Shown: positions 47,358-57,729 of the stretch, piece after piece
Numbering within the stretch: the stretch's first letter is position 1
Layout of the letters: the number at the start of each line of letters is the position of its first letter
Assembly: GCF_006476605.1 (NCBI RefSeq)
Contig: NZ_ML636803.1
Span: forward strand, 248,001 to 312,000
DNA from: Brucella gallinifaecis
GTDB lineage: Bacteria; Pseudomonadota; Alphaproteobacteria; Rhizobiales; Rhizobiaceae
Reading direction: 5' to 3'
DNA: 64,000 bases
The notes under the pieces: generated by a model
Told to the model about the DNA's origin: nothing
The model's database searches: none
Seen by the model: the letters and a program-made list of their open reading frames with translations, nothing else
Position numbers and translations under genes: made by a program

Positions 47358-47903
47358 TTGCATATAAAAAAGAAGGTCTCTTCGCGCGAGCGAATCCTGC
47401 GGGCGGCAGTGGAGCTTGCTCAGGAAGTCGGTCCTGCACATATTTCGCTCGAAGCAGTTGCGGCGCGTGCAGGTCTTTCAAAAGGCGGATTGCTCTATTC
47501 TTTTCCAACCAAGGCAAAACTTCTGGAAGCGGTGGTTGAAGAATATATGAAAGTGCATGAACATGCGATGGAAGTTCAGGAACGCCTGCAAAGCGGTGAT
47601 AAAAACCGTATTGCCAGAGCTTTCTTTGATGTTTTCCGCGTTCAAGCCGATGATGAGCCGCCAGCAAGTGGAATTCTGGCAGCACTGGTTGAAAATCCAG
47701 ACTTCATGATTCCTGTCAGACATTATCATCGCACTGTACTGGATCGAATGCTTGAAAATGCCACCGATCGTAATCTTGTGCTGATGACCTATCTGGTACT
47801 TTCCGGCCTTGAATGCGGTCGGCTGCTGGATTGTGACATCATCAGTGATGAAGAGCGCCATTCACTTCTCTGCCGATTAGAAACCCTTCTTGAAAAAGGT
47901 TAG
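47358..47903 (+). CDS. TetR/AcrR-family repressor of the efflux operon
   Basis: 181 residues from the TTG at 47358, which has AGGAGA 9 bp upstream. Helix-turn-helix: ISLEAVAARAGLSKGGLLYSFPTKAKLLEAVVEEY (about 28-62), the TetR signature. The C-terminal ligand domain has the TetR_C_37-like pattern (AALVENPDF and MTYLVLSGLECGRLL). By orientation and the shared palindrome it should repress its own gene and the RND operon until a ligand binds. Confidence 0.9.
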   Translation: MHIKKKVSSRERILRAAVELAQEVGPAHISLEAVAARAGLSKGGLLYSFPTKAKLLEAVVEEYMKVHEHAMEVQERLQSGDKNRIARAFFDVFRVQADDEPPASGILAALVENPDFMIPVRHYHRTVLDRMLENATDRNLVLMTYLVLSGLECGRLLDCDIISDEERHSLLCRLETLLEKG

Positions 47904-47919
47904 AGATATCGTCCAGTTA

Positions 47920-47953
47920 AATATAAAAAACGCGCCTTAAAAAGCGCATTTTT
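47920..47953. terminator. Bidirectional terminator between TetR gene and tgt
   Basis: A-run, GCGC (47932-47935), a short loop, GCGC (47944-47947) and T-run (TTTTT) make a stem usable on both strands; it starts about 20 bp after the TetR stop and ends at the tgt stop. Confidence 0.65.
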
Positions 47954-47954
47954 A

Positions 47955-49088
47955 TTAAAGAGCAGGGATATCGCCCCTCTCCCAACCATTGGTCGTTTCT
48001 GCAGAAAAATCAACAAAACAACCTTCCGATATGGCCTTACGAATACCCTGCATCAAATACTGATAATAAGCCAGATTATTCCAGGTCAGCAGCATTCCAC
48101 CCAGCGCTTCACCTGATTTAACCAGATGGTGTAAATAGGCACGACTGTAATCACGCGCCGCCGGACAGCTTGATTCAGGGTCCAGAGGTCGGTGATCATC
48201 GGCATGACGTGCATTGCGCAGATTCACCTTTCCAAAGCGTGTGAAAGCCAGACCATGACGACCGGCTCGCGTCGGCATCACACAATCGAACATGTCTATG
48301 CCGCGGGCAACCGATTTCAAGATATCATCGGGCGTGCCAACACCCATCAGATAACGTGGTTTTTCCGATGGCAAAATCGGGCAAACCACTTCAAGCATGT
48401 CGAGCATGACATTTTGTGGTTCACCAACGGCCAACCCGCCGACAGAATAGCCTTTGAGGTCCATTGCCTTCAATGCTTCAGCCGAGCGTTCCCGCAGTCG
48501 CGCATTATCACCGCCCTGCACAATCCCGAACATCGCCTTGCCAGCCTGTGTGCCAAAAGCCGCTTTGCAGCGCTCTGCCCAGCGCAGCGACAATTCCATC
48601 GCACGCTCGGTATTTTTTTCAGGTGATGGCAGCGCCACGCATTCATCGAGCTGCATCTGAATATCACTATCAAGCAGTCCCTGAATCTCGATGGAACGCT
48701 CCGGCGTCATTTCATAAGGCTTGCCGTCAATATGCGAGCGGAAAGTCACACCGTTTTCATCAAGCTTGCGTAATTGTGCGAGCGACATAACCTGAAAACC
48801 ACCGGAATCGGTCAGAATAGGACCTTTCCAGCCACCAAATTCATGCAATCCACCAAGACGAGCAACGCGCTCCGCCCCCGGACGCAGCATCAGATGATAG
48901 GTATTGCCAAGAATGATATCGGCACCCAAATCTTTCACCTGATCCATATACATGGCCTTGACGGTTCCGGCTGTACCAACCGGCATGAAGGCAGGCGTAC
49001 GCACCACGCCGCGCGGCATGGAGATTTCACCCTGACGGGCTGCGCCATCACGCGCAAGCACTTTGAATTCAAAATTTTCGCTGGTCAT
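47955..49088 (-). CDS. tgt: Queuine tRNA-ribosyltransferase
   Basis: 377 residues. It swaps guanine-34 of GUN-anticodon tRNAs for preQ1. [10 protein letters not shown] (near 93-102) holds the general-base Asp and [12 protein letters not shown] (near 267) the nucleophile Asp. The zinc motif, CxCx2C in E. coli and Zymomonas, reads S-S-C-P-A-A here, so only the middle Cys (Cys308) remains, followed by the usual DYSRAYLHH. Related Brucella-type enzymes appear to share this. It is the last gene of the queA-tgt part of the run, 40 bp after queA. Confidence 0.95.
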   Translation of the reverse strand: MTSENFEFKVLARDGAARQGEISMPRGVVRTPAFMPVGTAGTVKAMYMDQVKDLGADIILGNTYHLMLRPGAERVARLGGLHEFGGWKGPILTDSGGFQVMSLAQLRKLDENGVTFRSHIDGKPYEMTPERSIEIQGLLDSDIQMQLDECVALPSPEKNTERAMELSLRWAERCKAAFGTQAGKAMFGIVQGGDNARLRERSAEALKAMDLKGYSVGGLAVGEPQNVMLDMLEVVCPILPSEKPRYLMGVGTPDDILKSVARGIDMFDCVMPTRAGRHGLAFTRFGKVNLRNARHADDHRPLDPESSCPAARDYSRAYLHHLVKSGEALGGMLLTWNNLAYYQYLMQGIRKAISEGCFVDFSAETTNGWERGDIPAL

Positions 49089-49128
49089 ACCATGTCTTTA
49101 ATGAATTATGCCGAAAAAGGAAACGGGT

Positions 49129-50199
49129 TCATGCACGCTCTAACAGGCTTGAATCTCCATAGGAGTAGAAACGATAGCCTGTTTTGATTGCGTGTTTATA
49201 AGCATCATGCATCACCTCGAAACCGCTAAAGGCTGATACCAGCATGAAAAGTGTCGAACGTGGCAGGTGGAAATTGGTCATCAGCAGATCAACTGCCCGG
49301 AACTTATAGCCCGGTGTAATAAAAATATCGGTCGGACCTGCCCATGGGCGAATGATACCATCAGCACCAGAAGCACTCTCAATGAGACGCAGCGATGTCG
49401 TACCAACACAGATGATACGACCACCGCGTGCATGCACGGCATTCAGCGCATCCGCCGTTTCCTTTGAGACATAACCAATCTCGGAATGCATCTTGTGGTC
49501 TGTCGTATCGTCGGCTTTTACAGGCAAAAAGGTGCCAGCCCCCACATGCAACGTCACGAAATGTTCTTCGATACCGCGTTCGCGGATTTTTGTGAGCAGT
49601 TCCGGTGTAAAATGAAGCCCGGCAGTCGGAGCGGCGACAGCTCCCTCCTCACGCGCATAAACTGTCTGGTAATCGCTGCGATCACGCTCATCTTCAGGAC
49701 GTTTGGATGCAATATAAGGCGGCAAAGGAATATGGCCCACAGCAGCAATCGCTTCATCAAGCATTGCGCCTGAAAGGTCGAATACCAGCAGCACTTCTCC
49801 TGCATCACCCTTTTCGGCAACCGTTGCACCAAGCGTGCCCATGAAACAGCTTGAGCCGGAATGACCGAAACGGATTCGGTCGCCCTCCTTCACACGTTTG
49901 GCCGGACGCAGGAATGCTTTCCAGCGATCAGCACCAATACGCATATGCAGTGTAGCACTCACCTGCGAAATATTACCGTCGCGCTCGCGCATACCTTCCA
50001 ACTGTGCGGGAATGACTTTTGTATCGTTGAAAACAAGTGCATCACCCGGTTGCAACAGATCCGGCAATTCAAATACCTGCCGATCTTCAAATGGCTGGCC
50101 GGGGCGCACGCGCAAAAGCTTCGCATGGTCACGCGGTTCAGCTGGACGCAGGGCAATGCTCTCGTCCGGCAAATCGAAATCGAAAAGATCAACACGCAT
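49129..50199 (-). CDS. queA: S-adenosylmethionine:tRNA ribosyltransferase-isomerase
   Basis: 356 residues. It adds the cyclopentane ring of epoxyqueuosine from SAM to preQ1-tRNA. The N-terminal [33 protein letters not shown] (near 168-178), THVGAGTF-like [11 protein letters not shown] and [13 protein letters not shown] (near 310-322) are the QueA signatures. GAGG lies 6 bp before ATG. Precedes tgt on the same strand, giving a queuosine pair. Confidence 0.96.
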   Translation of the reverse strand: MRVDLFDFDLPDESIALRPAEPRDHAKLLRVRPGQPFEDRQVFELPDLLQPGDALVFNDTKVIPAQLEGMRERDGNISQVSATLHMRIGADRWKAFLRPAKRVKEGDRIRFGHSGSSCFMGTLGATVAEKGDAGEVLLVFDLSGAMLDEAIAAVGHIPLPPYIASKRPEDERDRSDYQTVYAREEGAVAAPTAGLHFTPELLTKIRERGIEEHFVTLHVGAGTFLPVKADDTTDHKMHSEIGYVSKETADALNAVHARGGRIICVGTTSLRLIESASGADGIIRPWAGPTDIFITPGYKFRAVDLLMTNFHLPRSTLFMLVSAFSGFEVMHDAYKHAIKTGYRFYSYGDSSLLERA

Positions 50200-50217
50200 T
50201 ATGAACCTCGAACCAAG

Positions 50218-50244
50218 AGCGGCCCCGGCAAAACCGGAGCCGCT
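50218..50244. terminator. Hairpin between ppiB-like gene and queA
   Basis: AGCGGC and GCCGCT with inner CCGG/CCGG make a strong stem-loop right after the cyclophilin stop. No T-run follows on the minus strand, so it may be an mRNA 3'-end barrier or weak attenuator inside the operon. Confidence 0.5.
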
Positions 50245-50267
50245 ATAATTTTATTAAAGCAAAGAAA

Positions 50268-50774
50268 TCAGATATCGGAAGCGATACGTGCCGTTACGAT
50301 CACGTCAGGATCAGTAACAGGTTCGCCGCGCTTGATCTTGTCAACATTATCCATGCCTTCGATAACCTGACCCCATACGGAGTACTGACGATCAAGCCAT
50401 GGAGCATCGGTGAAGCAGATAAAGAACTGCGAATTTGCCGAGTTCGGGTTCTGCGAACGAGCCATCGAAGCAGTGCCACGCTTATGCGAAGTATTGGAGA
50501 ATTCAGCCTTGAGGTCAGGCTTGTCCGAACCACCCATACCAGCCCGTGAGCCATTGAAATGCGCACCACCGGTCTTACCGAACTTGACATCGCCCGTCTG
50601 GGCCATAAAGCCGTCGATCACACGGTGAAACACAACACCGTCATATGCACCTTCACGCGCCAGTTCCTTGATGCGTTCGACATGGCCAGGAGCCAGATCA
50701 GGGAATAATTCAATAACAACATTGCCCTTGGTGGTTTCAAGAACGAGTGTATTTTCCGGGTCTTTATAAGCCAT
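50268..50774 (-). CDS. Cytoplasmic cyclophilin-type peptidyl-prolyl isomerase
   Basis: 168 residues from ATG 50774 with AGGAGAGG upstream; no signal peptide. Cyclophilin core: VVFHRVIDGFMAQTGD, SMARSQNPNSANSQFFI and WLDRQYSVWGQV, with the catalytic Arg in FHRV. It speeds cis-trans isomerisation of Xaa-Pro bonds; a PpiB-type protein. Follows the exported paralogue by 75 bp, and the pair is a tandem duplication in which one copy gained or lost a signal peptide. Confidence 0.95.
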   Translation of the reverse strand: MAYKDPENTLVLETTKGNVVIELFPDLAPGHVERIKELAREGAYDGVVFHRVIDGFMAQTGDVKFGKTGGAHFNGSRAGMGGSDKPDLKAEFSNTSHKRGTASMARSQNPNSANSQFFICFTDAPWLDRQYSVWGQVIEGMDNVDKIKRGEPVTDPDVIVTARIASDI

Positions 50775-50849
50775 CGGGCCTCTCCTGTTGAGCATATCCA
50801 CAAAAGTTTAGATGATTTTTGAGACAGGGATATGCGTTATATTAAAAAC

Positions 50850-51416
50850 TTATTTCTTGTCGATCGTGGCTTTGATGATTTTGTCAGGGTTTTCAACCGA
50901 GCCATTGTCAGATTCACTACCCTTTTTGATCTTATCGACAACATCCATACCACTGACAACCTTGCCAACAACAGTGTATTGACCATTCAAAAATGCACCA
51001 TCATTGAACATGATAAAGAATTGCGAGTTAGCAGAATCCGGTGACTGGCTGCGTGCCATACCAACCGTACCGCGCACAAAAGGTTCCTGAGAGAACTCAG
51101 CTGGAATATTGGGCAGGTTTGATCCGCCAGTGCCAACGCGCGATGCATTGTAACCCTTGTCTAGATTGCCAAATTTCACATCGCCGGTCTGAGCCATGAA
51201 ACCAGGAATCACGCGATGGAACGCCACCCCATCATAAGCGCCTTCCTTCACAAGTTTTTCAATCTGTTCGACATGTTTTGGCGCAAGCTTGGGGTCGAGT
51301 TCAATAGCGACATTGCCGTCTTTAAGCTGCAAATTAAGTGTGTCAGCGGCGAAAGCAGCGCCTTGGGAAAGCACAACAATAGTGGCTGCGGCAAAAGCCG
51401 AACGGATGAATGACAT
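50850..51416 (-). CDS. Periplasmic cyclophilin-type peptidyl-prolyl isomerase
   Basis: 188 residues. Signal peptide about 1-23 (AAFA|ADTL). The core is the same as the downstream paralogue (VAFHRVIPGFMAQTGD, GMARSQSPDSANSQFFI), with GSESDNGSVENP as a variable loop. A PpiA-type folding helper for exported proteins. GGGAG precedes ATG. It starts 19 bp after coaD. Confidence 0.95.
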   Translation of the reverse strand: MSFIRSAFAAATIVVLSQGAAFAADTLNLQLKDGNVAIELDPKLAPKHVEQIEKLVKEGAYDGVAFHRVIPGFMAQTGDVKFGNLDKGYNASRVGTGGSNLPNIPAEFSQEPFVRGTVGMARSQSPDSANSQFFIMFNDGAFLNGQYTVVGKVVSGMDVVDKIKKGSESDNGSVENPDKIIKATIDKK

Positions 51417-51435
51417 GATTGAGAAACTCCCTGGA

Positions 51436-51930
51436 TCAGGATTTGAATTTTGCTTCCAGTGCCTTAGCTACAGCAGCTGGAACGAAGGGCTTGATATCCC
51501 CCCCCATTGAGGCAATCTGACGAACCAATGTGGCAGTAATTGTGCGCACCGCCGGATCAGCAGGCAAAAAAACAGTCTGCAATTCTGGTGCCATTGTCCC
51601 ATTCATGCCAGCCATCTGCATTTCATAATCGAGATCAGTACCATCCCGAAGACCACGCACCATTAACTTCGCATCATGCTCACGCGCAGCATCAATCACC
51701 AAAGCATCAAAAGAAATCACAGAAACACGCTTTGCATCTTTGCCCAGCACGGCTTCAGCACTTGCATTGATCAGCGCAACACGCTCTGCGAAGCTAAAAA
51801 GCGGTTTTTTGCCGGGATGCACACCAATAGCGACAATCACTTTGTCTGAAAGACGAAGTGCGCCTTTCAGAACATCCATATGGCCGTTGGTGATGGGATC
51901 GAAAGAACCCGCGTAAATCGCAATCGTCAT
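51436..51930 (-). CDS. coaD: Phosphopantetheine adenylyltransferase
   Basis: 164 residues. It makes dephospho-CoA from ATP and phosphopantetheine. [11 protein letters not shown] (7-17) is the nucleotidyltransferase motif with the His of TxGH, and [10 protein letters not shown] (near 127-136) corresponds to the ISSTxVR motif. GGAAGAA precedes ATG. First gene of the coaD-ppi-ppi-queA-tgt run; gyrA lies upstream but is separated by a terminator and a small gene. Confidence 0.95.
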   Translation of the reverse strand: MTIAIYAGSFDPITNGHMDVLKGALRLSDKVIVAIGVHPGKKPLFSFAERVALINASAEAVLGKDAKRVSVISFDALVIDAAREHDAKLMVRGLRDGTDLDYEMQMAGMNGTMAPELQTVFLPADPAVRTITATLVRQIASMGGDIKPFVPAAVAKALEAKFKS

Positions 51931-52126
51931 TTCTTCCAGCTAGCCTTTTCTCATCAGATTTTCAACAACAACCACAATTGGAAAGAAATCAGAAACCAAG
52001 AAAACAAATTTAATGAGCGATAAAGCCCATTTTCCCATGAGATTCACAACCAGTTTACCAGCAAAGGTGCAGGTTTGGTGCAACCTTTTTGCTTCTCAAG
52101 CGTATCTATAATGAAAGGATACCGCG

Positions 52127-52276
52127 ATGATGATATTTCTTCTGGCATTATCCATGATGGTAGCAATGGCTGCGTCGGCAATTATTCTGCTTCTGGAAGA
52201 AAATGAAGCAAAGCGCAAGCGTGTTCGTCCTGCCGCATTCAGTCTGAGCGCCATGCGCAAACTGGGTTCGCATTAA
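52127..52276 (+). CDS. Predicted small single-pass membrane protein (49 residues)
   Basis: ATG 52127 is preceded by GAAAGGA 7 bp upstream and, further up, by TATAAT (52107-52112), both good signals. The product has one hydrophobic helix (about 3-23, MIFLLALSM... to LLL), then a basic segment (EAKRKRVRP) and a short polar tail. Net positive C-terminal side suggests N-out/C-in topology. I recognise no family. It lies on the opposite strand to its neighbours, between coaD and gyrA, and ends before the bidirectional terminator. Confidence 0.55.
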   Translation: MMIFLLALSMMVAMAASAIILLLEENEAKRKRVRPAAFSLSAMRKLGSH

Positions 52277-52387
52277 AACTATTCTTGAGTTTCAAAGAAT
52301 CGTCAGTCCCCTCCAATATTAGAGCGCCATGCTCCCTTCCAGCGCACAAAACTCGCTCTAACAACTAAAATCATACGAAGAAATTTC

Positions 52388-52420
52388 AAAAAGGCCGATG
52401 GCTTCCGCCACCGGCCTTTT
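52388..52420. terminator. Bidirectional terminator after gyrA
   Basis: AAAAAGGCCG and CGGCCTTTT with an inner TGGC/GCCA extension form a strong stem; T-runs on both sides let it end gyrA (minus) and the small plus-strand gene. Confidence 0.88.
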
Positions 52421-52464
52421 AATTATAAAGAACATCCTGACACGTTGCGCATCAGGAAATTCCA

Positions 52465-55275
52465 TTATTCCTCCTCACCAGCCAAAGGCACACCACCTTC
52501 AGAAGCGGTCCCTTCAGCTTCCACAGAGCCATTCTCTTCATCGCTTTCCGTCTCCGAAATGCGCTCGACCGAGACAACTTTTTCGCCGTCAGCCGTGTTG
52601 AAGATCGTGACACCCTTGGTCGAACGTCCGGCAATACGAATACCACCAACCGGCACACGGATCAGCTGCCCACCATCGGAAACAAGCAATATCTGATCAC
52701 TTGCTTCAACCGGGAACAGTGCAACAAGCTTGCCGATTTCGTCTGTCTTCGACGTATCAGTTGCACGAATGCCCTTGCCGCCACGGCCTGACACGCGGAA
52801 CTCGTAAGACGAAGAACGCTTGCCATAACCATATTCACTGACAGTCAGAACGGTCTGCTCGCGTGCTTTCAGTTCCTGATAACGCTCATCATTGAGTTCG
52901 GTTTCATTTTCGACGTCTTCACCGACAACAACAATATCATCCGCATCGTCCGCTCCCTGCGCACGACGTTCAGCAATTGAACGCTTGAGATAGGCAGCGC
53001 GTTCAGCGGCATCCGCATCAACATGATGCAGGATCGCCATCGAAATGACCTTGTCACCTTCAGGCAGATTGATACCGCGAACACCGATAGAGTTACGGCC
53101 CGCAAAGACGCGAACATCGGTCACGGGGAAGCGAATGCACTGGCCACCGGCACAAGTCAGGAGAACATCATCGAATTCAGTACAAGTATCGACCGAAAGG
53201 ATTTCATCGCCATCTTCTTCCAGCTTCATCGCGATCTTACCATTACGGTTGACCTGAACGAAGTCGGAAAGTTTGTTACGACGCACCGTACCGCGAGTCG
53301 TCGAGAACATGACATCGAGATTTGCCCAGGATTCTTCATCCTCCGGTAGCGGCATGATCGTGGTAATGCGCTCACCCTGCTGCAATGGCAACATGTTAAT
53401 GAGTGCCTTGCCGCGCGATTGCGGATTACCGACCGGCAGACGCCAGACTTTTTCCTTATAAACAATGCCGCGCGAAGAGAAAAACAGAACCGGCGTATGC
53501 GTATTGGCAACAAACAGACGTGTTACGAAATCCTCGTCTTTCGTTGCCATGCCTGAACGGCCCTTACCGCCACGGCGCTGCGCACGATAAGTCGCCAGCG
53601 GCACACGCTTGATATAGCCTGCATGACTGACGGTAACGACCATATCTTCACGGGCGATGAGATCTTCATCATCCATTTCGGCACCGCCGAGACCAAACTC
53701 GGTACGGCGTGGCGTTGCAAACTCGTCACGAACGGCAATCATCTCTTCCTTGACGATTGTCATAACGCGCACACGCGAGCTCAGAATATCCAGATAATCG
53801 CGGATTTCTTCGCCGATCTTGTTAAGTTCATCTGCAACTTCATCGCGGCCCAGCGCAGTCAGGCGCTGCAAACGCAGATCAAGAATGGCACGGGCCTGTT
53901 CTTCAGACAGATTATAGGTATTGTCTGCATTGATCGCATGGCGCGGATCATCAATAAGACGGATCAGCGGCGCAACATCTGCCGCAGGCCAGCGACGCTC
54001 CATCAACTGCTCACGCGCAGTAGCCGGATCCGGCGCACGACGAATGAGAGCAATGATCTCATCAATATTTGCAACCGCAATTGCCAGACCAACCAAAACA
54101 TGCGCACGATCACGCGCCTTGTTAAGAAGGAATTTGGTACGGCGCGTAACGACTTCTTCACGGAACGCTACGAATGCACGCAGCATATCGAGCAGATTAA
54201 GCTGTTCCGGCTTGCCACCATTCAGCGCCACCATGTTGCAGCCAAACGATGTTTGCAACGGGGTGTAGCGATAAAGCTGGTTCAGAACGACATCGGCAAC
54301 GGCATCGCGCTTGAGTTCGACCACAACGCGATAGCCTTCGCGGTCAGATTCATCACGCAGATCGGAAATGCCTTCGATACGCTTGTCGCGCACCAGTTCA
54401 GCCATTTTCTCGATCATCGAAGCCTTGTTCACCTGATATGGAATCTCGGTGATAATAATGGCTTCGCGATCGCCACGCATTGGCTCAATCGCCACACGTC
54501 CACGCATTATGACCGAACCACGGCCCGTGCTGTAGGCAGAGTTAATGCCGGCGCGTCCGAGAATGATACCGCCGGTAGGGAAATCCGGGCCAGGAATAAT
54601 TTCCATGACCTCTTCCAGCTCGATAGCCGGATTATCAATCAACGCTATACAACCGTCGATAACTTCGCCCAGATTGTGCGGCGGAATATTGGTTGCCATA
54701 CCAACCGCAATACCACCCGAGCCATTGACAAGCAGGTTTGGAAAACGCGCAGGCAGAACCATTGGTTCGCGCTCACGACCGTCATAATTATCCTGAAAAT
54801 CAACCGTATCCTTGTCGATATCCGACAAAAGGGATTCTGTGACTTTTTCCAGACGGCATTCGGTATAACGCATCGCCGCTGGCGGATCGCCATCGATGGA
54901 ACCGAAATTACCCTGCCCATCCACGAGCGGATCACGCAACGAAAAGTCCTGCGCCATACGCACAAGGGCATCATAAATCGATGCGTCACCATGCGGATGG
55001 TATTTACCCATCACCTCACCGATCACACCTGCCGATTTACGGTATGGGCGATTGTAAGCGAGATTCATCTCGTTCATGGCGTGGAGAATACGACGATGTA
55101 CGGGCTTCAAACCATCGCGAACATCAGGAAGCGCACGACTCACGATAACGCTCATCGCGTAATCGAGATAGGAGCGCTGCATCTCTTCAATAATAGAGAT
55201 CGGTTCAATACCACTCGGGCCGCTTGGACCACCATGCATATCTTCAGAACCGGGTGGAGGCGTTAGATCTGACAC
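52465..55275 (-). CDS. gyrA: DNA gyrase subunit A
   Basis: 936 residues starting with GTG. It breaks and rejoins DNA in the gyrase tetramer, introducing negative supercoils. Catalytic Tyr137 is in RYTE; the quinolone-determining loop [11 protein letters not shown] has Ala98 where E. coli has Ser83, and Asp at the position of Asp87. The GyrA box QRRGGKG (near 570) and six-bladed C-terminal domain are present, with an acidic tail ([10 protein letters not shown]). A Glu/Asp-rich insertion of about 40 residues interrupts the C-terminal domain near 750-790. Usual for Brucellaceae. Confidence 0.97.
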   Translation of the reverse strand: MSDLTPPPGSEDMHGGPSGPSGIEPISIIEEMQRSYLDYAMSVIVSRALPDVRDGLKPVHRRILHAMNEMNLAYNRPYRKSAGVIGEVMGKYHPHGDASIYDALVRMAQDFSLRDPLVDGQGNFGSIDGDPPAAMRYTECRLEKVTESLLSDIDKDTVDFQDNYDGREREPMVLPARFPNLLVNGSGGIAVGMATNIPPHNLGEVIDGCIALIDNPAIELEEVMEIIPGPDFPTGGIILGRAGINSAYSTGRGSVIMRGRVAIEPMRGDREAIIITEIPYQVNKASMIEKMAELVRDKRIEGISDLRDESDREGYRVVVELKRDAVADVVLNQLYRYTPLQTSFGCNMVALNGGKPEQLNLLDMLRAFVAFREEVVTRRTKFLLNKARDRAHVLVGLAIAVANIDEIIALIRRAPDPATAREQLMERRWPAADVAPLIRLIDDPRHAINADNTYNLSEEQARAILDLRLQRLTALGRDEVADELNKIGEEIRDYLDILSSRVRVMTIVKEEMIAVRDEFATPRRTEFGLGGAEMDDEDLIAREDMVVTVSHAGYIKRVPLATYRAQRRGGKGRSGMATKDEDFVTRLFVANTHTPVLFFSSRGIVYKEKVWRLPVGNPQSRGKALINMLPLQQGERITTIMPLPEDEESWANLDVMFSTTRGTVRRNKLSDFVQVNRNGKIAMKLEEDGDEILSVDTCTEFDDVLLTCAGGQCIRFPVTDVRVFAGRNSIGVRGINLPEGDKVISMAILHHVDADAAERAAYLKRSIAERRAQGADDADDIVVVGEDVENETELNDERYQELKAREQTVLTVSEYGYGKRSSSYEFRVSGRGGKGIRATDTSKTDEIGKLVALFPVEASDQILLVSDGGQLIRVPVGGIRIAGRSTKGVTIFNTADGEKVVSVERISETESDEENGSVEAEGTASEGGVPLAGEEE

Positions 55276-55525
55276 TATTCAGATATCTTTCTCAACAGAA
55301 TCGATAAAGTCACTTTATAGAGCAAACTGACACAAAATGCCAATTTAGAGACCATTTCAGGCAGATAAATTCCATCATCATATCAATAAGTTGAAAGATA
55401 TTCACATAAACCTCGCGCAATGATGTTGTGTGAAAGCATGCATAGCGTCGACCATGCGTCTCTGATCGGCTACAATCCACTTCACAAATCAAACAACAAA
55501 TACCAAAAACAGGGGCAAATTTAGC

Positions 55526-56155
55526 ATGGGTTTCTACGATACGGTTTTCAGCGCCTTCGTCACCCTGCTCGTCACCATTGACCCGCCCGGTCTGGCGCCG
55601 TTGTTTCTGGCATTAACACCGGGGATGGACCGTAACCATCGCGGTCAGGTCGCCTTACGCGCGACTATCATCGGATTTATTGTCATGGCACTGTTTGCAA
55701 TTGCTGGTGCTCAGATACTCACCATGTTTGGCATCTCGATCGGCGCATTCCGCGTAGCCGGTGGCCTGCTGCTTTTCTGGATCGCTTTCGAAATGATTTT
55801 CGAAAAACGCACCGAGCGTAAAGAGAAGAGTGCTGAAGTTGCCATCACAAAGGATCACATACGCAATATCGCAGCCTTTCCACTCGCAATACCACTCATC
55901 GCAGGCCCTGGCGCTATCTCTGCAATCGTGTTGACATCAGATTCCTTTAACGGCATCGGTCCCCGCACAGCCCTTCTTGGCGTGATAGCTGTCTGCCTTT
56001 TGATTACCTATATCGTGCTCTTGCTTGCAGAGCGCGTTGACCGTTTTCTTGGTGAAACAGGTCGTTCCATATTGACCCGTCTACTCGGCGTCATCCTTGC
56101 AGCATTGGCCGTCCAGTTTGTTGCTGATGGCGTAAGGTCACTGATCAGTGGTTGA
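55526..56155 (+). CDS. MarC-family integral membrane protein
   Basis: 209 residues with six hydrophobic helices in two repeats. TIDPPGLAPLFLALTPGM near 17-34 and PLAIPLIAGPGAIS near 119-132 are the MarC/UPF0056 signatures. Despite the name, a direct role in multiple antibiotic resistance is not established; a transporter is suspected. Divergent from gyrA by 250 bp. Confidence 0.9.
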   Translation: MGFYDTVFSAFVTLLVTIDPPGLAPLFLALTPGMDRNHRGQVALRATIIGFIVMALFAIAGAQILTMFGISIGAFRVAGGLLLFWIAFEMIFEKRTERKEKSAEVAITKDHIRNIAAFPLAIPLIAGPGAISAIVLTSDSFNGIGPRTALLGVIAVCLLITYIVLLLAERVDRFLGETGRSILTRLLGVILAALAVQFVADGVRSLISG

Positions 56156-56199
56156 AAATCAGCGTTTCTGAAGATCATATCTTCATACAACAAAGCAAT

Positions 56200-56781
56200 C
56201 TAATATGCTGATTTAGATGATATTTTTATGAGGTGATCGACAAATAGACCTGTGGCTGAATCAATGTCACCTGAATTATCTATCGTGACAATATTACCAG
56301 CCGGATCATCCAGTCGAACCTCACGCGCCAGACGCTTTTCTATCTGTTGGCGGGTTTCCCTTCCTCGCGAAGATAATCGCTCAACAAGAATGGATGGTTG
56401 CGCAGTTATCAGAACCACTAAATATGATTGATATTGCCTGCGGATATCCACCAATACCTGTCGCGATACATTTGCGACCACAATGGCACCTTCTGCAAGC
56501 CTGGTGTCCATTGAACATGGCAAACCATAACGTAAACCATGGGCCTGCCAATGAAGTGAATAAGCCCCCTCATACGCAGCTTTCTGAAAGGATGCAGCAT
56601 CGAGAACATCATGATCCTCATTGCCGGGCATCCCTTCCCGGGTGATAACACGGCGTACAAAATGAAAACGGGGATTATTTTTCAACGCACCACGCGCCGC
56701 ATTTATAATTGTATCCTTGCCAGCCCCGCTGGGACCAACAACAGCAACAAAACACCCCTGCTCACCAGAACAAACCTGCAT
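56200..56781 (-). CDS. phnN: Ribose 1,5-bisphosphokinase
   Basis: 193 residues. It phosphorylates ribose 1,5-bisphosphate to PRPP, normally in phosphonate breakdown. Walker A GPSGAGKDT (near 16-24) and the guanylate-kinase-like fold with RREITREG-like RRVITREGM (near 43-51) support it, as does HWQAHGLRYG. An orphan: no other phn gene is nearby. A GTG precedes the ATG at 56781; neither start has a clear ribosome-binding site. A long inverted repeat sits 40 bp upstream. Confidence 0.85.
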   Translation of the reverse strand: MQVCSGEQGCFVAVVGPSGAGKDTIINAARGALKNNPRFHFVRRVITREGMPGNEDHDVLDAASFQKAAYEGAYSLHWQAHGLRYGLPCSMDTRLAEGAIVVANVSRQVLVDIRRQYQSYLVVLITAQPSILVERLSSRGRETRQQIEKRLAREVRLDDPAGNIVTIDNSGDIDSATGLFVDHLIKISSKSAY

Positions 56782-56821
56782 CACAGAACGTACTCAAAAC
56801 CAGACAGAAGATCAGATAGAG

Positions 56822-56868
56822 TTCTGCTGCCCACGCAGATACCCACAGGATCAGCGTGGGCAGCAGAA
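56822..56868. repeat. 15-bp perfect inverted repeat before phnN
   Basis: TTCTGCTGCCCACGC (56822-56836) and GCGTGGGCAGCAGAA (56854-56868) are exact complements, with a 17-base loop. No T-run follows on either strand, and it lies in the 5' leader of phnN, 40 bp before its start. Role unknown. Confidence 0.7.
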
Positions 56869-56966
56869 ACAACAATCTTGCGTCTATCAACTCTCATCTT
56901 ATCAATCTACATAACAATAAGCTAAATCAGTAACTTATAAAGCCAATTTAACTTATCAATATAATT

Positions 56967-56999
56967 AAAAAAACGGGCGCCAAATGCGCCCGTTTTTTA
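56967..56999. terminator. Terminator of ssb (usable on both strands)
   Basis: AAAAAACGGGCGC, loop CAAAT, GCGCCCGTTTTTT. It begins just after the ssb stop codon and on the minus strand is followed by T-run. Confidence 0.92.
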
Positions 57000-57002
57000 T
57001 CA

Positions 57003-57527
57003 TCAGAATGGAATTTCGTCGTCGAGATCACGGGAGAAACCGCCACCGCCGCCGCCCTGACCCGATGGGCCGGACGATCCAAAATCACTGCCACCGCCAG
57101 AGTAATCCGACATCTGGTTGCGATTACCGCCGCCGCCGCTACCACCGAACGAACGTCCCTGATCGCCACTATCACCACGGCTATCAAGCATCTGCAATTC
57201 ACCACGGAACTTCTGCAACACGATTTCAGTCGTGTAACGGTCATTACCGTTCTGATCCTGCCATTTGCGGGTCTGCAACGCACCTTCGATATAAACCTTG
57301 GCGCCCTTTTTCAGATATTGTTCGGCAACCTTGGCAAGGTTTTCATTGAAAATCACAACGCTGTGCCATTCGGTACGTTCCTTGCGCTCACCAGTCTGGC
57401 GATCACGCCAGCTTTCCGAAGTGGCAATGCGCAGATTAGCAATCTGATCGCCCGAATTAAGGCGGCGAATTTCAGGATCGGCACCAAGATTGCCAACCAG
57501 AATGACTTTATTGACACTACCAGCCAT
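57003..57527 (-). CDS. ssb: Single-stranded DNA-binding protein
   Basis: 174 residues. OB fold at about 1-112 ([15 protein letters not shown] at the start, [20 protein letters not shown]), a Gly/Ser-rich linker (about 120-165) and the acidic tip DDEIPF that binds partner proteins. It coats ssDNA in replication and repair. CGGAG precedes ATG. The 5' side carries a LexA box in a plausible promoter, and uvrA lies divergently, as in many bacteria. Confidence 0.97.
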   Translation of the reverse strand: MAGSVNKVILVGNLGADPEIRRLNSGDQIANLRIATSESWRDRQTGERKERTEWHSVVIFNENLAKVAEQYLKKGAKVYIEGALQTRKWQDQNGNDRYTTEIVLQKFRGELQMLDSRGDSGDQGRSFGGSGGGGNRNQMSDYSGGGSDFGSSGPSGQGGGGGGFSRDLDDEIPF

Positions 57528-57729
57528 CGAAAACTTACTCCGGGTCTTACAAACACCGCTTTGTACATTACTGCCTGCAGAATGCTTCCGGGTTTACCGG
57601 ACAAGGTGCTTTCCAAAATAAAGATCAGGCGCAAATAAGCGCCATCACAAAAAACTCAGGTAACACTCTACAACAGCTATTTCCGATAAGCGCTTACCTG
57701 AAAGACGATTTTAAAAATGTTCCACAGAA

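Noticed and set aside
53623-55266. 547-codon open frame opposite gyrA
   Set aside because: Lies wholly antisense to the well-supported gyrA; composition (Arg/Asn/Thr/Ile-rich) is that of a shadow frame and no ribosome-binding site or family is seen.
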